DNA of 64,000 nt from Fragilariopsis cylindrus CCMP1102 (GCA_900095095.1 FMBT01000423.1:62001-126000); one strand, 5' to 3'; shown: positions 10,991 through 22,650, numbered from the stretch's first letter. Notes: a model not told the origin generated them from the sequence alone. Made by a program: numbers and translations.

Positions 10991-11148
10991 CTTTACTGTG
11001 CATTCTTTTTTTTGTCTTTATTTTTAATTTTGGTTCTACTCATTTTACAATTATATATCGTCTTCGCTAGCTCGTCTTTATATATCATTTTTCCATTTCC
11101 AGGAATAGGACAGACGACACGTGTACAATGATACTCACTATGCATGTG

Positions 11149-12636
11149 TTATAATATTTTACGTAAGGTCAAGATTTTGCTTGGAGGTGGATCTACTGAT
11201 GATACTACTTTTGTTGTTTTTGATAGTATTGCTGTTGTCTTATTAATTTCATTTTCATCTTCATCTTCATCTTCGTTTACATCATCATCATCAGTCGATG
11301 CAATGTTTTTGATCTTGTTGTCATCATTATTAGTAGTAGTACCAGTGTTTGACATTGTTGATGACGACGATGTTGACATCCAATTTGATACTTCATATCC
11401 TAGTAAATTTTGATATAGTTCAATTGCTGCTTGATTATCTTCTTCTACACGGATCCATATATCATTCAGTAATAATTGTTGTGGTTGTTGTTGTTTACTT
11501 TTATTATCTTTATTGTTCCTATGAATCGTCTTATTTAACTGAATCACAAATTGTTCGGATTCTAGTATTAATTTTGTTGCTAATCCTTGTCGTCGATGAT
11601 TTCTCTCAATTATTAAATCAGATAGGTACGGTCTAGGTAATTTTAATTTTAATTTTGAAGTTGAAGTTGAAGTTGATGATGATGATGATTCATTTACAAC
11701 AACAGAAACATATGGTCGACAATCAATATCACAAAAACCAACAATTTCTTTTGATTTGGACTTTGAATTTGTTGATTGACTGATATCATCATCATTCTGT
11801 GTTGTTGTTGTTATTGTCTTGATTGCTTCTACTATTAGCATCCGATGTCTGTCTTTATTCATATATGGATAACTTTGTTGTAGTCGATTTAATTCACCAG
11901 TAAAAATTTCAATTGCAGTTCCAATTTTTGTATTCATCTTACTATCTAAATTTGAATTTGAGTTTGTATCTGAATTTGTATTTGAATTTGTAGTAATATT
12001 GTTATTATTATGATAAAATCCATTTATTATTAATGTAGCAACTTGATGTAATTCTTTAAACGAACAATCACGGATTTTATATTCTATACTACTATTTTCA
12101 TCATCATTATCCTTATCCTTATCTTTGTCTTTATCTTCTTCTTCTATGACTTGTATTAGCTGCGAAGATGATAATGTGTCCTGTGACGTGGTTGACGTTG
12201 ACGATGATGATGATGTTGACGTTGATGATGATGATGATAATAAAATACTGAGTCGTCGTTGCCTGTAGTTACTGCCATTGCCAGCATTGCTGCTTACGCT
12301 ATTGTTAATTGTAGCACTTGTAGTAGTAGCTGTAGGTGTAGCTGTAGCAGTAGCAGTAGCATGAGCAGTAGCATGCGTTGTAGGTGTAGTTGTGAATGCT
12401 GTTGCTACACCATAAGTACTAATTTCTTCTGTGTTGGTGAAGTTGATCATCATTATCATTAATAGTAATAATAATGAAATAATCGACGAATAGTAACAAG
12501 ACGAAGCAGTAGATTTCGAATTCGAATTCGAATTCAATTTCGATTTCGATCTTGTCGTAATCATCGTGGTCGTCATTGCGGTGTCTTCGTCAATTTTCGT
12601 TGTCTTCGTCAATTTTCGTTGTCTTCGTCGTTTCAA
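11149..12636 (-). CDS. GNAT-family N-acetyltransferase, probably plastid-targeted
   Basis: A 495-residue protein with one GNAT fold from about residue 184 to 415. IRDCSFKELHQVATLI starts the fold. The acetyl-CoA loop lies at about 337-360 (LIIERNHRRQGLATKLI, a variant of R/Q-x-x-G-x-G/A). VEEDNQAAIELYQNLLGYEV near 391-414 is the typical GNAT C-terminal helix and strand. A hydrophobic segment (LLLLLMIMMINF, about 55-66) is followed by VATAF, which fits a signal peptide with Phe at +1, as in diatom plastid presequences. Met 21 would shorten the leader and is an alternative start. Ser, Asn and Lys/Asp runs interrupt the fold. The substrate is unknown; plastid GNATs in plants acetylate protein N-termini or lysines. 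Confidence 0.75.
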   Translation of the reverse strand: MKRRRQRKLTKTTKIDEDTAMTTTMITTRSKSKLNSNSNSKSTASSCYYSSIISLLLLLMIMMINFTNTEEISTYGVATAFTTTPTTHATAHATATATATPTATTTSATINNSVSSNAGNGSNYRQRRLSILLSSSSSTSTSSSSSTSTTSQDTLSSSQLIQVIEEEDKDKDKDKDNDDENSSIEYKIRDCSFKELHQVATLIINGFYHNNNNITTNSNTNSDTNSNSNLDSKMNTKIGTAIEIFTGELNRLQQSYPYMNKDRHRMLIVEAIKTITTTTQNDDDISQSTNSKSKSKEIVGFCDIDCRPYVSVVVNESSSSSTSTSTSKLKLKLPRPYLSDLIIERNHRRQGLATKLILESEQFVIQLNKTIHRNNKDNKSKQQQPQQLLLNDIWIRVEEDNQAAIELYQNLLGYEVSNWMSTSSSSTMSNTGTTTNNDDNKIKNIASTDDDDVNEDEDEDENEINKTTAILSKTTKVVSSVDPPPSKILTLRKIL

Positions 12637-13289
12637 ATAAATAAATAAATAAAATAAAAGAAAATAAAATAAAAAGAAAAACTCTAGCTAGCTAGCTAGC
12701 TATAGCTAGTTCATTGCTTTGTTTAGCAGGCACTATTTAGTATAGGGTCGAAAGCCTTCCGATGGTATATTATGTCCTCGTGTGTGGTTGGTTGTTGGTA
12801 TGATGTGTCGTGATGTCATGTGTCGTGATGTCATTGTCTGATGTTGTCGTATGTTACTAAAAAAAAGATCCAAAATGAGATAAGCCTAAGATTCCTTTCG
12901 ATGATTCTATTCGACTCAGTCGACCTTTTTTATCAAACGTGGATCTATGATAGTAAAAGATCGAGGACGGACGGAGGACTTGAAAGTTTATTTATTTTTT
13001 CATTCACGAGGTATTTTTTTTACAACGGAAACGTATCGAAGATTCCTTCGATTCATTCACTCGATTATTGACTTCCATTCGTCATTCATTCACGTTTCGC
13101 TGTACAGTATTTGACGCGATCAGCCATGACATATCTTCTTCGCTTTCTTCCTTTTTGCTCTTACCAGCACACTAGCACTCCTCAACATCCTCCATCTCTC
13201 TCTCTCTCACTCACTCACTGCTAACAGTATCTCTGTCAACCACCACAAAAGAAAACACAGCCAAGTAAGGACAGCCAAGGACAACAAAC
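12637..13289. other. intergenic, divergent promoter region
   Basis: Between the 5' ends of the GNAT and aldehyde dehydrogenase genes. It contains an AGCT repeat tract near 12675-12698, duplicated GTCGTGATGTCATGT units near 12800-12835 and CT/TCAC repeats near 13190-13220. No coding signal found. Confidence 0.6.
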
Positions 13290-15527
13290 ATGCGATTTCC
13301 ATTTACTAGTATTAGTGCAGCTGCTACTGCTACTACTAGTAGTAGTAGAAGAGCAAGAACAGCAGGATTAATAACAGCGACAACGACAACGAGAAGTAAA
13401 CGATTATCGTCTTTGTCTCTCATCGTCGCAGCGTCATCCTCCTCAACAACAGCAGCAGCATTCTACACCACAACAATAAGATCGACGATCGGTGGCTACT
13501 ACCAGTCATCGGCGTCTCTGTGTCGTCGTAGCTTCACGTCATCGTCAACACCATCGTCGTCAGAATTCGAATCTCTACCAGATATACGTTCCTATGATAA
13601 ACAATATATTCATGGACAATGGATTCATTCTACAAGAAAGCAAAATAATGAGGATGATGATGATTCTAGTACCTTAAATGTCATTGATTCCAATACATCC
13701 AATATAATTGCCACTATACCAAATGGTACAAAACAAGATACAATCAAAGCAATTACTGCGGCTAATACTGCATTACCAAAATGGCGTGCAACACCCCTCA
13801 AGATAAGATTGAATTATATACGTACATTTTTAGAAAAAATTGAATGTCATCGTGAAGAAATTAATAATCGATTAATTGTCGAATTAGGTTGTACTAAAAC
13901 ATTTGCGAATGATGCACAATTAGGATCCTTAATTGGACATACCATTACATTATTAAATTTATTAGATACTGATAATGAAAATGGTAATAATGGTAACGGA
14001 GGAGATGAAAGTAAATTTCAATGGGAGTATGCGGCTGGTAAATGTACAGTAGTGAAAGAACCAATTGGTGTAGTGGGTTGTATTACACCGTGGAATTATC
14101 CATTAAATCAAATTGCATTAAAAGTAATACCAGCATTATTAGCAGGATGTACGGTCGTCTTAAAACCATCCGAAATAACACCATTATGTGCGTACTCCGT
14201 CTGTGAAGCCTTTCATGACAGTGAATTGCCGAAAGGTGTCTTTAATATGGTCATGGGAAAGGGTCCTGAATGTGGTGAAATATTAGCGTCACATGAAAAT
14301 GTAAATTTAGTCTCCTTTACTGGTTCGACATCTGCGGGACAAATTTTAACAAAAGTGGCAGCGGAATCCGGAACCATGAAACCAATTAAGACGGAATTAG
14401 GTGGAAAATCTGCTTCACTGTTGTTACACGATGCCAATTTCGATAAAGTGGTACCTGTCTATGTCAAACAATTAACAAGTAATACCGGTCAATCCTGTAA
14501 TGCATTAAGTAGAATGATCGTACCACGATCCTCTTATCAAAAAGTGGTGGAGTTATGTATACAAACAATGAAAACAGAAATTATTGGTGATTCACGTTAT
14601 AATTCCAAAGCAACTATTGGTCCACTGGTGAGTCAAAAACAATATGAGTCGGTGATATCCTTAATTACATCCGGTATTCAGGACGATGGTGCTACATTAT
14701 TATATGGTGGTCTAGAAAAACCATCTACTATTTTAGAATCCAAAGAAAATAAAAATGGATACTTTGTCCAACCCACATTATTTGGTGACGTTACTAATAA
14801 GATGATTATCGCTAGAACGGAAATTTTTGGTCCAGTCTTATGTTTAATACCCTATGATACAGTAGAAGAAGGGATTGAGATTGCCAATGATACACCCTAT
14901 GGATTAAATAATGCGGTGGCCTCCAATGATATTAAAAAAGCAGTACAGGTGGCAGCACAATTACAAAGTGGTATGGTACGTTCTATATATATATATATAT
15001 ATATTTGTTTTAAAAAAAAGCGGTATGGCGGATGATCATCTAATATGATTCGTTCTGAAACGAAACGAGACGGAATCGATCGATCGATCGTATCATGGCA
15101 TGGGATGGTATGGCGTGGAATGGAATGGATACGTTGTATCATCATGCTGATGCCGTTGATTGGTTGATTGATTGATTGGTGGTTTGCTGCACCACCCTAC
15201 TCTTTGCTCCCCGATCTCCTTGCTGCTTCTTCATGTTAGCTATTCCCGCACCACAGGATTTATATTTATTTTTCGCCCCATACATATACCGTACCACCCA
15301 TTCACTCACTCTCACACTTCGTTATTATTATCTATTATTTTATTTCTATTGTTATTACTATTATTGTACAGGTTATGGTCAATCATACAAATTTAGATTT
15401 AAAAGCACCGTTTGGTGGATATAAATTAAGCGGTAATGCACGTGAATGGGGTGAAAGTGGATTGGATGAATTTTTAATAACAAAAATGATTAATATGGAT
15501 ATAAATGAATATCGTAAAAATAAGTAA
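13290..15527 (+). CDS. NAD(P)-dependent aldehyde dehydrogenase, probably mitochondrial; two exons
   Basis: Oxidises an aldehyde to the acid. Exons 13290-14975 and 15372-15527 give 613 residues. The intron (14976-15371, GTACGT...CAG, phase 0, with a TA microsatellite) is needed to supply the C-terminal signature APFGGYKLSG, without which the first frame ends in junk. The catalytic nucleophile is Cys 403 (GQSCNALS) and the general base Glu 369 (ELGGK). Their 34-residue spacing matches Glu268/Cys302 of the superfamily. The cofactor motif FTGSTSAG and the EIFGPV motif are also present. The N-terminal 60 residues are rich in Arg, Ser, Ala and Thr with no acidic residues, which suggests a mitochondrial presequence. 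The C-terminus (NAREWGESGLDEFL) is of the bacterial-like type. The substrate cannot be read from the sequence. Confidence 0.9.
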
Positions 15528-16406
15528 GTAAAATGTGATGTAATGTGTACACAAGTCAAGTACAGTCCAGTGGTAACAACTTTAAAGAAGGTCAGGTGAT
15601 GAGAAATGGTGGTGGTATGGTTTTGTTTTGATCTGATGAAGATACTATAGTGTAGATGTCGATGGATGATTTGATTCATTCACGCGTACCCCCGTCTATA
15701 CGATGGGTGCTATGTATGACTTTCGAATGAAGATGCGATTATTGATGGTTGAATGTTGAATGACAATCAGCAAGTATAGTACGGTGTATTTACTAACTAA
15801 TATAGGACGAGTGGTAAAGGATGACTATAAAGAAGAAGAAAAAAGGTGATGAATAAAAAAGCGATTCTTTGTTATTACTATACTATAGTACTAGATAGAC
15901 CGTAGTTGTAAAGGTAAAATGTATGATAGCTAGCTCTTGGCCTCGCTACTATGCTAGCAGTGATGTATGAATGCTTGTGCACGAAACAACTACGACGTAA
16001 TCTACCGGACCATCTTCCGTTCAAACGTTGAAAACAAATTGTACAGAAAATTTAAAAAATCGCAATTTACCTTGCACCCCAAATCGCGCATAGTGACTTG
16101 TTAGCGATGTTGTTAGCTAACAAGTTGGCTGGGACTTGTTTTTTCTGCCTGGTCCTGGAGACAGATTTTCACGTGTATTCGAACGCGTTAGTATTCAGTA
16201 AGAATTATGTGCACTAAGAAAAGAAAAGAAGAAATAATATTTCGTCTGATAAGTTTGTATTAAACAAATCTATTCGACTTCGAAGAATTAGAGCTTCATA
16301 TCTCGCGTTCATATTGGTCGACTACAAGGAACGGTAGTCGCTTTGCGCCAAACGACGAACTGATACTACTGTAGGAAGCATACGCAACAACAAAGGCCGT
16401 CACACT
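15528..16406. other. intergenic with one copy of a dispersed repeat
   Basis: The 3' flank of the aldehyde dehydrogenase gene. The segment about 16006-16216 is a copy of a repeat also found at about 59606-59842. No gene seen. Confidence 0.6.
16006..16216 (+). repeat. dispersed repeat, copy 1 (same orientation as 59606-59842)
   Basis: Shared blocks include CATCTTCCGTTC, AAAAAATCGCA, ATCGCGCATA-TGACTTGTT, TTTTTTCTGCCTGG-CCTGGAGACA and TTTTCAC...GTATTCAG. Divergence and small indels show an old duplication or a low-copy transposon relic. It ends about 190 bases before the orphan gene at 16407. Confidence 0.65.
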
Positions 16407-17129
16407 ATGGTACCGAAAACTCTTTCCCCAGAACATCCAGCAACCATGGAACCAGTCTTTGAAATGTCCGCTTCGTGTTTCTATTTCAGCCATCCCGATC
16501 CAGAATTCGCCGCATGGCGCGATCGGGTCAAAGGAAATTGCGGCGGCGACTATGAACTATGCTTGATCGGTGTACCCAAACACATGAGCGACTGCTACCA
16601 GAGGAAATGCAAACAAGAGAACTCCCTTTTCCACAGCAAAACCTCACAAGATGGCAAGTTGGTTGGAAAGCGGGTGGCGGATGTCTTATGGGACCGCATC
16701 AATTTTGGCGACTTGCGATGGCACCGAATACGTCCCGGTCACGGAAGACCCATCGAAGGAAAGCTTGCACCCGAAGCTGGCGTGGTGGAAGTCCTTGCCG
16801 AAAAAGCAAAAATCATGAAACAGATCCGTTATTTCCCCAGCACCGAGGACGAACAGAAACAAATCCGTGACTCAGAAACACCATATGATCGGAAATATTA
16901 TGCAAAGACTCTCATCCCTCGGGAGGAATACCTGCAAGGCATCGAAGATGATTGTGACGAGTTGACTGAACTAGTTATAAAGCACGGGAGCTTCGCGCAA
17001 GTTGTCCTGAAAGAAGGCCTGGAGGTGATTGTGGCGAGCTATGAAGACCCCAAGAATGACGGAAATTTCTACAAGGTAGTCTTTGAGTCCGCTAAAACTC
17101 GATTTATGATCTATTACGCCACGAGTTAA
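16407..17129 (+). CDS. orphan hypothetical protein
   Basis: A 240-residue reading frame, visibly less AT-rich than its neighbours and without the Asn/Asp/Ser runs they carry. I do not recognise a family. The sequence is hydrophilic and mixed in charge, has no membrane segment or signal peptide, and contains several cysteines in its first third (FSH, GNCGGDYELCL, DCYQRKCK) that might bind metal. The Met codons at 16407 and 16446 are both possible starts. The C-terminal part (VLKEGLEVIVASYEDPKN, FYKVVFESAKTRF) looks like a small alpha-beta domain. The different composition could mean a highly expressed gene, a recent transfer or a different isochore. A frame of this length without low-complexity is unlikely by chance. 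Confidence 0.6.
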   Translation: MVPKTLSPEHPATMEPVFEMSASCFYFSHPDPEFAAWRDRVKGNCGGDYELCLIGVPKHMSDCYQRKCKQENSLFHSKTSQDGKLVGKRVADVLWDRINFGDLRWHRIRPGHGRPIEGKLAPEAGVVEVLAEKAKIMKQIRYFPSTEDEQKQIRDSETPYDRKYYAKTLIPREEYLQGIEDDCDELTELVIKHGSFAQVVLKEGLEVIVASYEDPKNDGNFYKVVFESAKTRFMIYYATS

Positions 17130-17489
17130 GGTATAAGAAAGTACAAGCATCAGTAGCTATTAGGTGGTCCAGTAAGAGTATATCGAATATGCAGCGTTTA
17201 ATTGTTTGAAGAATAATTTAAATAATCATGATCTTTCAGAAGTTGAGTTGGTGGACTAGTATAAATTGGAAATACACCGCCATCAAACTCCTTATTCTTG
17301 ATGAAAACGTATCTTTAATCATGATGTTAAAAATATATATTATATCATCGCATAATAGGATTCGATTCGATTCTACATACCCTAGTAAATATGTACCCAC
17401 ACTTTTTGTGGAAAAGAGAGAGAACGACCATACTGTGACAGCATGCCACCACTTCCCGTCTGCTCTCAGCGAAGGTTAAGCATGAAAAA
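17130..17489. other. intergenic between convergent genes
   Basis: AT-rich spacer. An 83-codon frame at 17228 has no recognisable features. Nothing else seen. Confidence 0.5.
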
Positions 17490-18256
17490 TCAAGAAAAAT
17501 ATTCATTAATCTTTTTTTGTTTTAAATCACTACCACCATTATAATATGTTATCAATTCATTGAATACATTATTATTGTTATTTTTAATATTAATCTTTTT
17601 AATATTATTATAATCTTCTTGTAGTTCTTGTTCTTGTTCGATTTGTGCTTGTTGTGTTATTGTTGTCATGCTACACTTCTTCTTATCCTTGAACATCGTC
17701 CAACTTTCATCGTTACCCTTGATCATCACTTCGTTAATACTGTCAATCACTGCATCATATGCAGCTTCATCTTGATTCTTACCATTACTTAAACCCAAAA
17801 ATGCTGGTGTTCTTTGTTTCCGTATTTCCTCTGCCATTTCCTCTGCATCAATTCCATATAACGCAGCTATGTATGCCTTAGTATTTTCGATCACTGCACG
17901 TGCAGCTTCATCGTTACTATTATTCTCCAAATCCATGCGTGCTTGTTTTCTTTGTTTCCGTATTTCCTCTAAATTCTTATCAGTTTCATGAATTCCATAT
18001 AATTGACTATATTCCTCATTACTTTTTAATAGTGGTTTAAATGAGTATAATCAATCGGATCTTTATATAAGTGTTCATGTAATGACATCTTTGGTGGTGG
18101 TGGTGGTGGTGGTGGTGGTGGTTGCTTACGTGAAGCTTTACTGCTTCCAGTAGACTTACGATCCTTTTCATATTGATTATGTTCCAATTCTTTTTCAATA
18201 CTTTTTGCAACCCACTGTACTTGTATGAGTCGTTGTTTCTGTTTGGTACGAGCCAT
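17490..18256 (-). CDS. hypothetical protein with histone H3 tail-like N-terminus; reading frame broken by a frameshift
   Basis: Starting at Met 18256 the protein begins MARTKQ, exactly the histone H3 N-terminus. After 26 unrelated residues it continues RKSTGSSKASRKQ at residues 33-45 (18122-18160), close to H3 residues 8-19 (RKSTGGKAPRKQ). A ten-proline run follows, then MSLHEHLYKDPIDY and a stop near 18026. Another frame is open from about 18050 downward (PLLKSNEEYSQLYGI...) and merges with the frame ending at 17490. It holds a duplicated unit of about 30 residues with core LYGI and EEIRKQR. A one-base shift near 18030-18050 joins the halves into about 255 residues. No GT-AG intron of normal size fits. 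No histone fold is present, so this is not a histone. The frame is open to 18427, but 18256 is the likelier start. Function unknown. Confidence 0.6.
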
Positions 18257-18427
18257 TTTGAATGAGCGATGATGGTTGGTGCTTGTTTGTCTGCGTTGAG
18301 GTTGAGAGTTGAGAGATTGGCTACGGTATTTTTCTTTTTGTTGGTACTCTTTGCTTTGCATTTGCTTTTGCAATGGGTTGATAGTTTGAAGGCAGTAAGT
18401 GAGTACTACATAATGCTGTCTGATCAT

Positions 18428-19953
18428 TATTCTTGTAATGGTCTTCAGACATCGGCACTGTCTATTTCTACCCGTACTTTTGTACCATGATTGATTGATA
18501 TTTGCATACCTTCTTTTGAAAGAATAATGAAATACAAAAGGCGATTAGCGTTACTTTATACAGTAGTGATACTGTACTTCTGACTAGCAGTGTTTGTTAC
18601 GCGCTTTTTGCTGTAAGTGTTGTACTCATTTTTGAATTTTATCTTTTATTTTGGTCGGCATTTATTTTTTTAGTTCATCAGCATAATCTGATCTTATTCC
18701 ATCTCACTCTGCCTCCTCATTTACAATTGACATACAGTAATATGGTATAGTAACCACCCCTCACATTCTAATATTCTCTGTCTCTAACAGCTAATTGATT
18801 GGATCTAACTGGAACACCTCTCTATAACATAACAATTTATTCTCCTCTGCTTTTTGAAGCATACTGTATGTAAACAGCATTTTTACTACCCTGAATGAAT
18901 GCAAAATGCACACCCACCAGAGATATTATCTGCTGCATTGCTAATGAATGGATTGGATGGATGCATGGATTTGCTGCTATCAAAGTCTACTACCATGAGA
19001 GTCTACTAACATGAGAGGATAATATCTACTGCATTATTGATAGATGGATGAATGGATGAATGGATGGATGTGTTCTTGTTTGTGTTGAAGAAATGGAATG
19101 CTATACTGTAGAAGTATATTATTAGTTAACAGGATTCCTATTATGGCGCTCATATGGGCGCCACTTTTTGGGGTGCATTTTTTGTAAGGTGTGATTCCCT
19201 CAAAAATGGGACTAAAGCAGTTCTATTAAGACACAGTCTGTCCCCGTTCAAAGGCACGTGTCTTTCTACCAAGTAGAAATATGCAAAGGTTGCTTTGTAT
19301 GGGACACACCTACACTGTTATAAGCCCATACTTACTCAATCATGGAAGAGCATCCTGGAGATGTTGAACCTAAAATATTTAGGTACAGATACAAACTAAC
19401 GCTATACTACTTGTAGGCTAGGTGATGACACCCCACTGGCTTGCGTTGATGGACTTGGGTTCAATTCTTTTGTACGTCAAAGTTGTGAAACCCTATGATG
19501 TATATTATTATCAGTCTCAAAAGTTTTCAATTTTCCTCAGTTTTTTTTTGTCTGTAAAATAACTGGTGCTTTTTACATGCAACAAATACCTACAAAAACC
19601 CTTATAACTGGAATTCTGTTGAATCAGCTTTAAAAATAGTAGAGATATTCCATTACTGCAACTGCAACATGACATGTTCTGCAAAGAGATCATTCAGATG
19701 TTCTGTGGCTATTACCTTATCTTTGTGGATTCCATCCTTGTGGTATGAACCATTTACTTGTTGTTGAAAGGCAGGGCTTTTGCACAATTTTAGCCACTAA
19801 TAGTAATCTTCTTTCCTCCTCATATTAGTTGTGAGGTGAACAACTAACTATCTAACTGCATCAATGATGCCAACACATCCCTTGTGGTTGACCATCAGCA
19901 ACACATACTTTCTTTCTTCACTAGCTAGTAGAATGAAGTTGAGGAAACTTATG

Positions 19954-19987
<34 letters not shown>

Positions 19988-22023
19988 GTCTTCCATGTGC
20001 TTGTATTAGTCCACATGGATATATAATGAGAATGCCTCTTCTCTCTCTCTCTCTCTCTCTTCCTTATCTCTCTTATCCTAGCTAGAGTGCATGTAGATAG
20101 GTAGTCTGTCCACACAGGATGTATAGTATTATGTGAGATGGGTGACATACCTCCAGAGGGAAGAAGTCTCATTTTTGTGTAAGTGGTTTTGTGTATTCTT
20201 CTACTACTCTCCCTCTCCCTCCCTCTCTCCTATGATCGAGTACTATTCACCACATGCATGAAACACATGCATGTGTAGCTGCCTCCCTTGGTGTGACAGC
20301 CACCACCACCAGCAACAACAACAACAACAGGCACAATATGGTATAAAGAAGGTGCTCCAAACAGGAGGCTATTTGCAGGCACATCATCATTTTATTCTCA
20401 CCTAGTCAAGGAAGACTGATGAATCCTGCTGCTTTGTTGAAATGAATTGGGTCTTACAGATAGCTATTAACTTAAGTCCAAGGTACCAGCAACAGAGAAA
20501 GTATAATAATACAAACATACTCATCCACACTGGTACTCTCAGCCAGTCACTAATCTTGTATAGCAAACAGCTGGATACAAGTACACTACAAATAATTGTA
20601 CACATTATTTATGGTACATACCAATTCATTTTGAGGTAGCAATCAAAAAGAATTTATGCTCCCTCAGCTATTGAAGTTTTGAAGTGTGCTTCTTGAGAAC
20701 ATCTTTGAGGTTGTGTGCAGTTGAGGAATTAAAGAACGGCATTATAATACTGCTCTCTTACTAGTAATGGAGTAACGGTCTTAATCCCACTTGCTAGTGA
20801 CTTGAGTATCTCATCAGGTGTGAGTTAATATTTTTTGTTGGAGAACTATGCCCCTTCCCCCACTGTATAGTAGCGTGTCATTGTTCCTATTATTGTGTAA
20901 AGGACCATCAGTACTATATTGTGTTGCAAAATCAGCCAATATTCATTTCTAGTTATTATATTAGAACTACTTTACTATACTACTACCTACTGTGAACCTG
21001 TTGTTGCTTGTCTTGCTGTGTATCAGTTTTACAATGTGTATCAGTTTTACATTGACTGGATATGTCATTTTTATGAGTCTTTGCATGTGCTTCATGTCAT
21101 GTTTGGAATCTTCATCTTGTTAGCAGATGGTTAGTACCACAAGGAGGCAATCTAGCATCATAACATCATTATAGGAACATTGTTGTCTAGCTAGGTGCAT
21201 GTTGAAGGCATAACATGGAATTGGGTTTATAAGGACGATTAGGAGAAAATCGAAGCGCAGTGACGCACCCCCTATTAAAATTATTACCCCTGAAGTTAGC
21301 CAGCTACCGTAGCTTATGCTATTCTCACTCTCTCCACATTTTTTATCAACAATTTTTAGGATAACATACGGTAGAAGCAGGCTTTCCATGCTCACTCTCA
21401 CATCGTCGGCTTTGCTTGCCTCAAATCTTAAAATACTTAAAGCAATAATTTTAAATCTCCCCCAACTCTTAGAGATGAAGAATTTGACACGTGCTTTCAG
21501 AATATCTTTGAAGTTGCAACTGTTGTGTTACAGCCATCGAGCACACACGCACGTAATTTATGCGTGTAAAAATCATGTCTAGAAAAGCGAGTGGTTCATT
21601 ATTTGAAAATCACCCGGAAGTGGGACGTGGCCAACACATCTTTTAAGTAAATCAATTCGACAGATGAGTTTATGAAGTTAGAGAAGAAAGAATGCATTCC
21701 AAGGATACTACTACTTAAGTAGTACATCAACCATGACTTAAAACACGCTTTACAAACCGTACAATTTTTCAATCACTAATGAAAGTTGAAGTAATCTCGC
21801 GATCCTTTGCTTTGCTTCTTCAGGTTTTCATGAAATTAAAAATCTTGTGCATTCCCAGCACGCACGGCAACAAGAGGAACAAAAAACAAGATCTTCCTGA
21901 TCGAATATGTGGGTAATCGCCGATGTACGGTGTTGGACAAAGCTCCTCGTCGTCGTCTTTACATTTCGTACTCACAAACTTAAACTTAACTACTTTAAAA
22001 CAAACAAACAAAATAAAAACAAA
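18428..22023. other. long gene-poor region with simple repeats
   Basis: About 3.6 kb without a convincing gene. Seen are GGAT-rich tracts (18950-18965 and 19040-19070), CT microsatellites (19954-19983, 20041-20060), CAA/CAC repeats near 20300-20330 and a partial tRNA-like B-box (GGGTTCAATTC) near 19450. Short frames here (up to 93 codons) lack family features. The last ~200 bases must contain the promoter of the Lhcf gene. Confidence 0.6.
19954..20060. repeat. two CT microsatellites
   Basis: Uninterrupted CT runs of about 30 bases (19954-19983) and 20 bases (20041-20060), separated by non-repetitive sequence. Confidence 0.9.
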
Positions 22024-22650
22024 ATGAAATCTGTTATCGTCGCCACCCTTATTGCTTCTGCTGCTGCATTTGCACCTGCCGCCCAACAAAAGACATCCAC
22101 CAGTCTGAATGTTGATATGACCAAAGCTATTGGTGCACAAGCTCCTCTTGGAACATACGATCCATTAGGAATTTTCCCGGACCCCACCAATGCCGATGAT
22201 GAACAATTCGAACGTCTACGATGGGTAGAATTAAAGCACGGACGTATTGCTATGCTTGCCACTGTTGGATACCTCACAACTGCTGCAGGAATTCGTTTCC
22301 CAGGAGCTGAAAACATCCCAGGTGGATTTGCTGCTCTTGATAACTTACCTGGTATGGTGTGGGCACAAGGTGTCGCCACATTGGCCATGATGGAAGCTGC
22401 CAATCAAAATCAATTTAAGGCACCATGGGGTATGGGTGAAGTCCAAGAAGGTGACACTTCTGAATTCATGGGTGATTTCCGTAACAAAGCACTTGATTTC
22501 GGTTGGGATAAGCAAACGGATGAATGGAAAACCAAAAAGAGAGCCATCGAATTGAACCAAGGACGTGCCGCACAAATGGGAATTCTTGGACTGATGGTAC
22601 ACGAAAAGTTAGGTAACCTTGATGCCATCATTCCTGGGTATCATGCTTAA
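22024..22650 (+). CDS. fucoxanthin-chlorophyll a/c protein, Lhcf type
   Basis: Light-harvesting antenna of the thylakoid, 208 residues, usual for Lhcf. I start at 22024 rather than 21907, because this gives the standard presequence MKSVIVATLIASAAAFAPA (signal peptide, then ASAAAFAP with cleavage before Phe). Helix 1 carries the chlorophyll-binding ELKHGRIAMLA (Glu and Arg ligands), helix 2 lies around GMVWAQGVATLAMMEAA, and helix 3 carries IELNQGRAAQMGILGLM. GDFRNKALDFGWD is the conserved Lhcf stromal/lumenal motif. Codon choice is strongly biased, as in highly expressed genes. Two more antenna genes lie at 46209 and 48030. Single exon. Confidence 0.95.
   Translation: MKSVIVATLIASAAAFAPAAQQKTSTSLNVDMTKAIGAQAPLGTYDPLGIFPDPTNADDEQFERLRWVELKHGRIAMLATVGYLTTAAGIRFPGAENIPGGFAALDNLPGMVWAQGVATLAMMEAANQNQFKAPWGMGEVQEGDTSEFMGDFRNKALDFGWDKQTDEWKTKKRAIELNQGRAAQMGILGLMVHEKLGNLDAIIPGYHA

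Larger units (their letters stand above)
10099..11148. other. intergenic with MITE, poly-C run and tRNA-like relic
   Basis: Region between the 3' end of the GNAT gene and the 5' end of the HA gene. It holds the MITE at 10204-10405, a run of about 15 C residues near 10511-10525 and the tRNA-like sequence at 10918-10990. Nothing else is apparent. Confidence 0.7.

Noticed and set aside
18122-18256. Possible histone H3 gene
   Set aside because: Only tail-like pieces are present, interrupted by unrelated residues; no histone fold follows.
19343-19380. Short frame reading HPGDVEPK, faintly like a 2A ribosome-skipping peptide
   Set aside because: It lacks the essential NPGP end and sits in a short frame in gene-poor DNA.
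19415-19480. tRNA-like B-box (GGGTTCAATTC)
   Set aside because: No acceptable A-box or pairing acceptor stem could be found around it.
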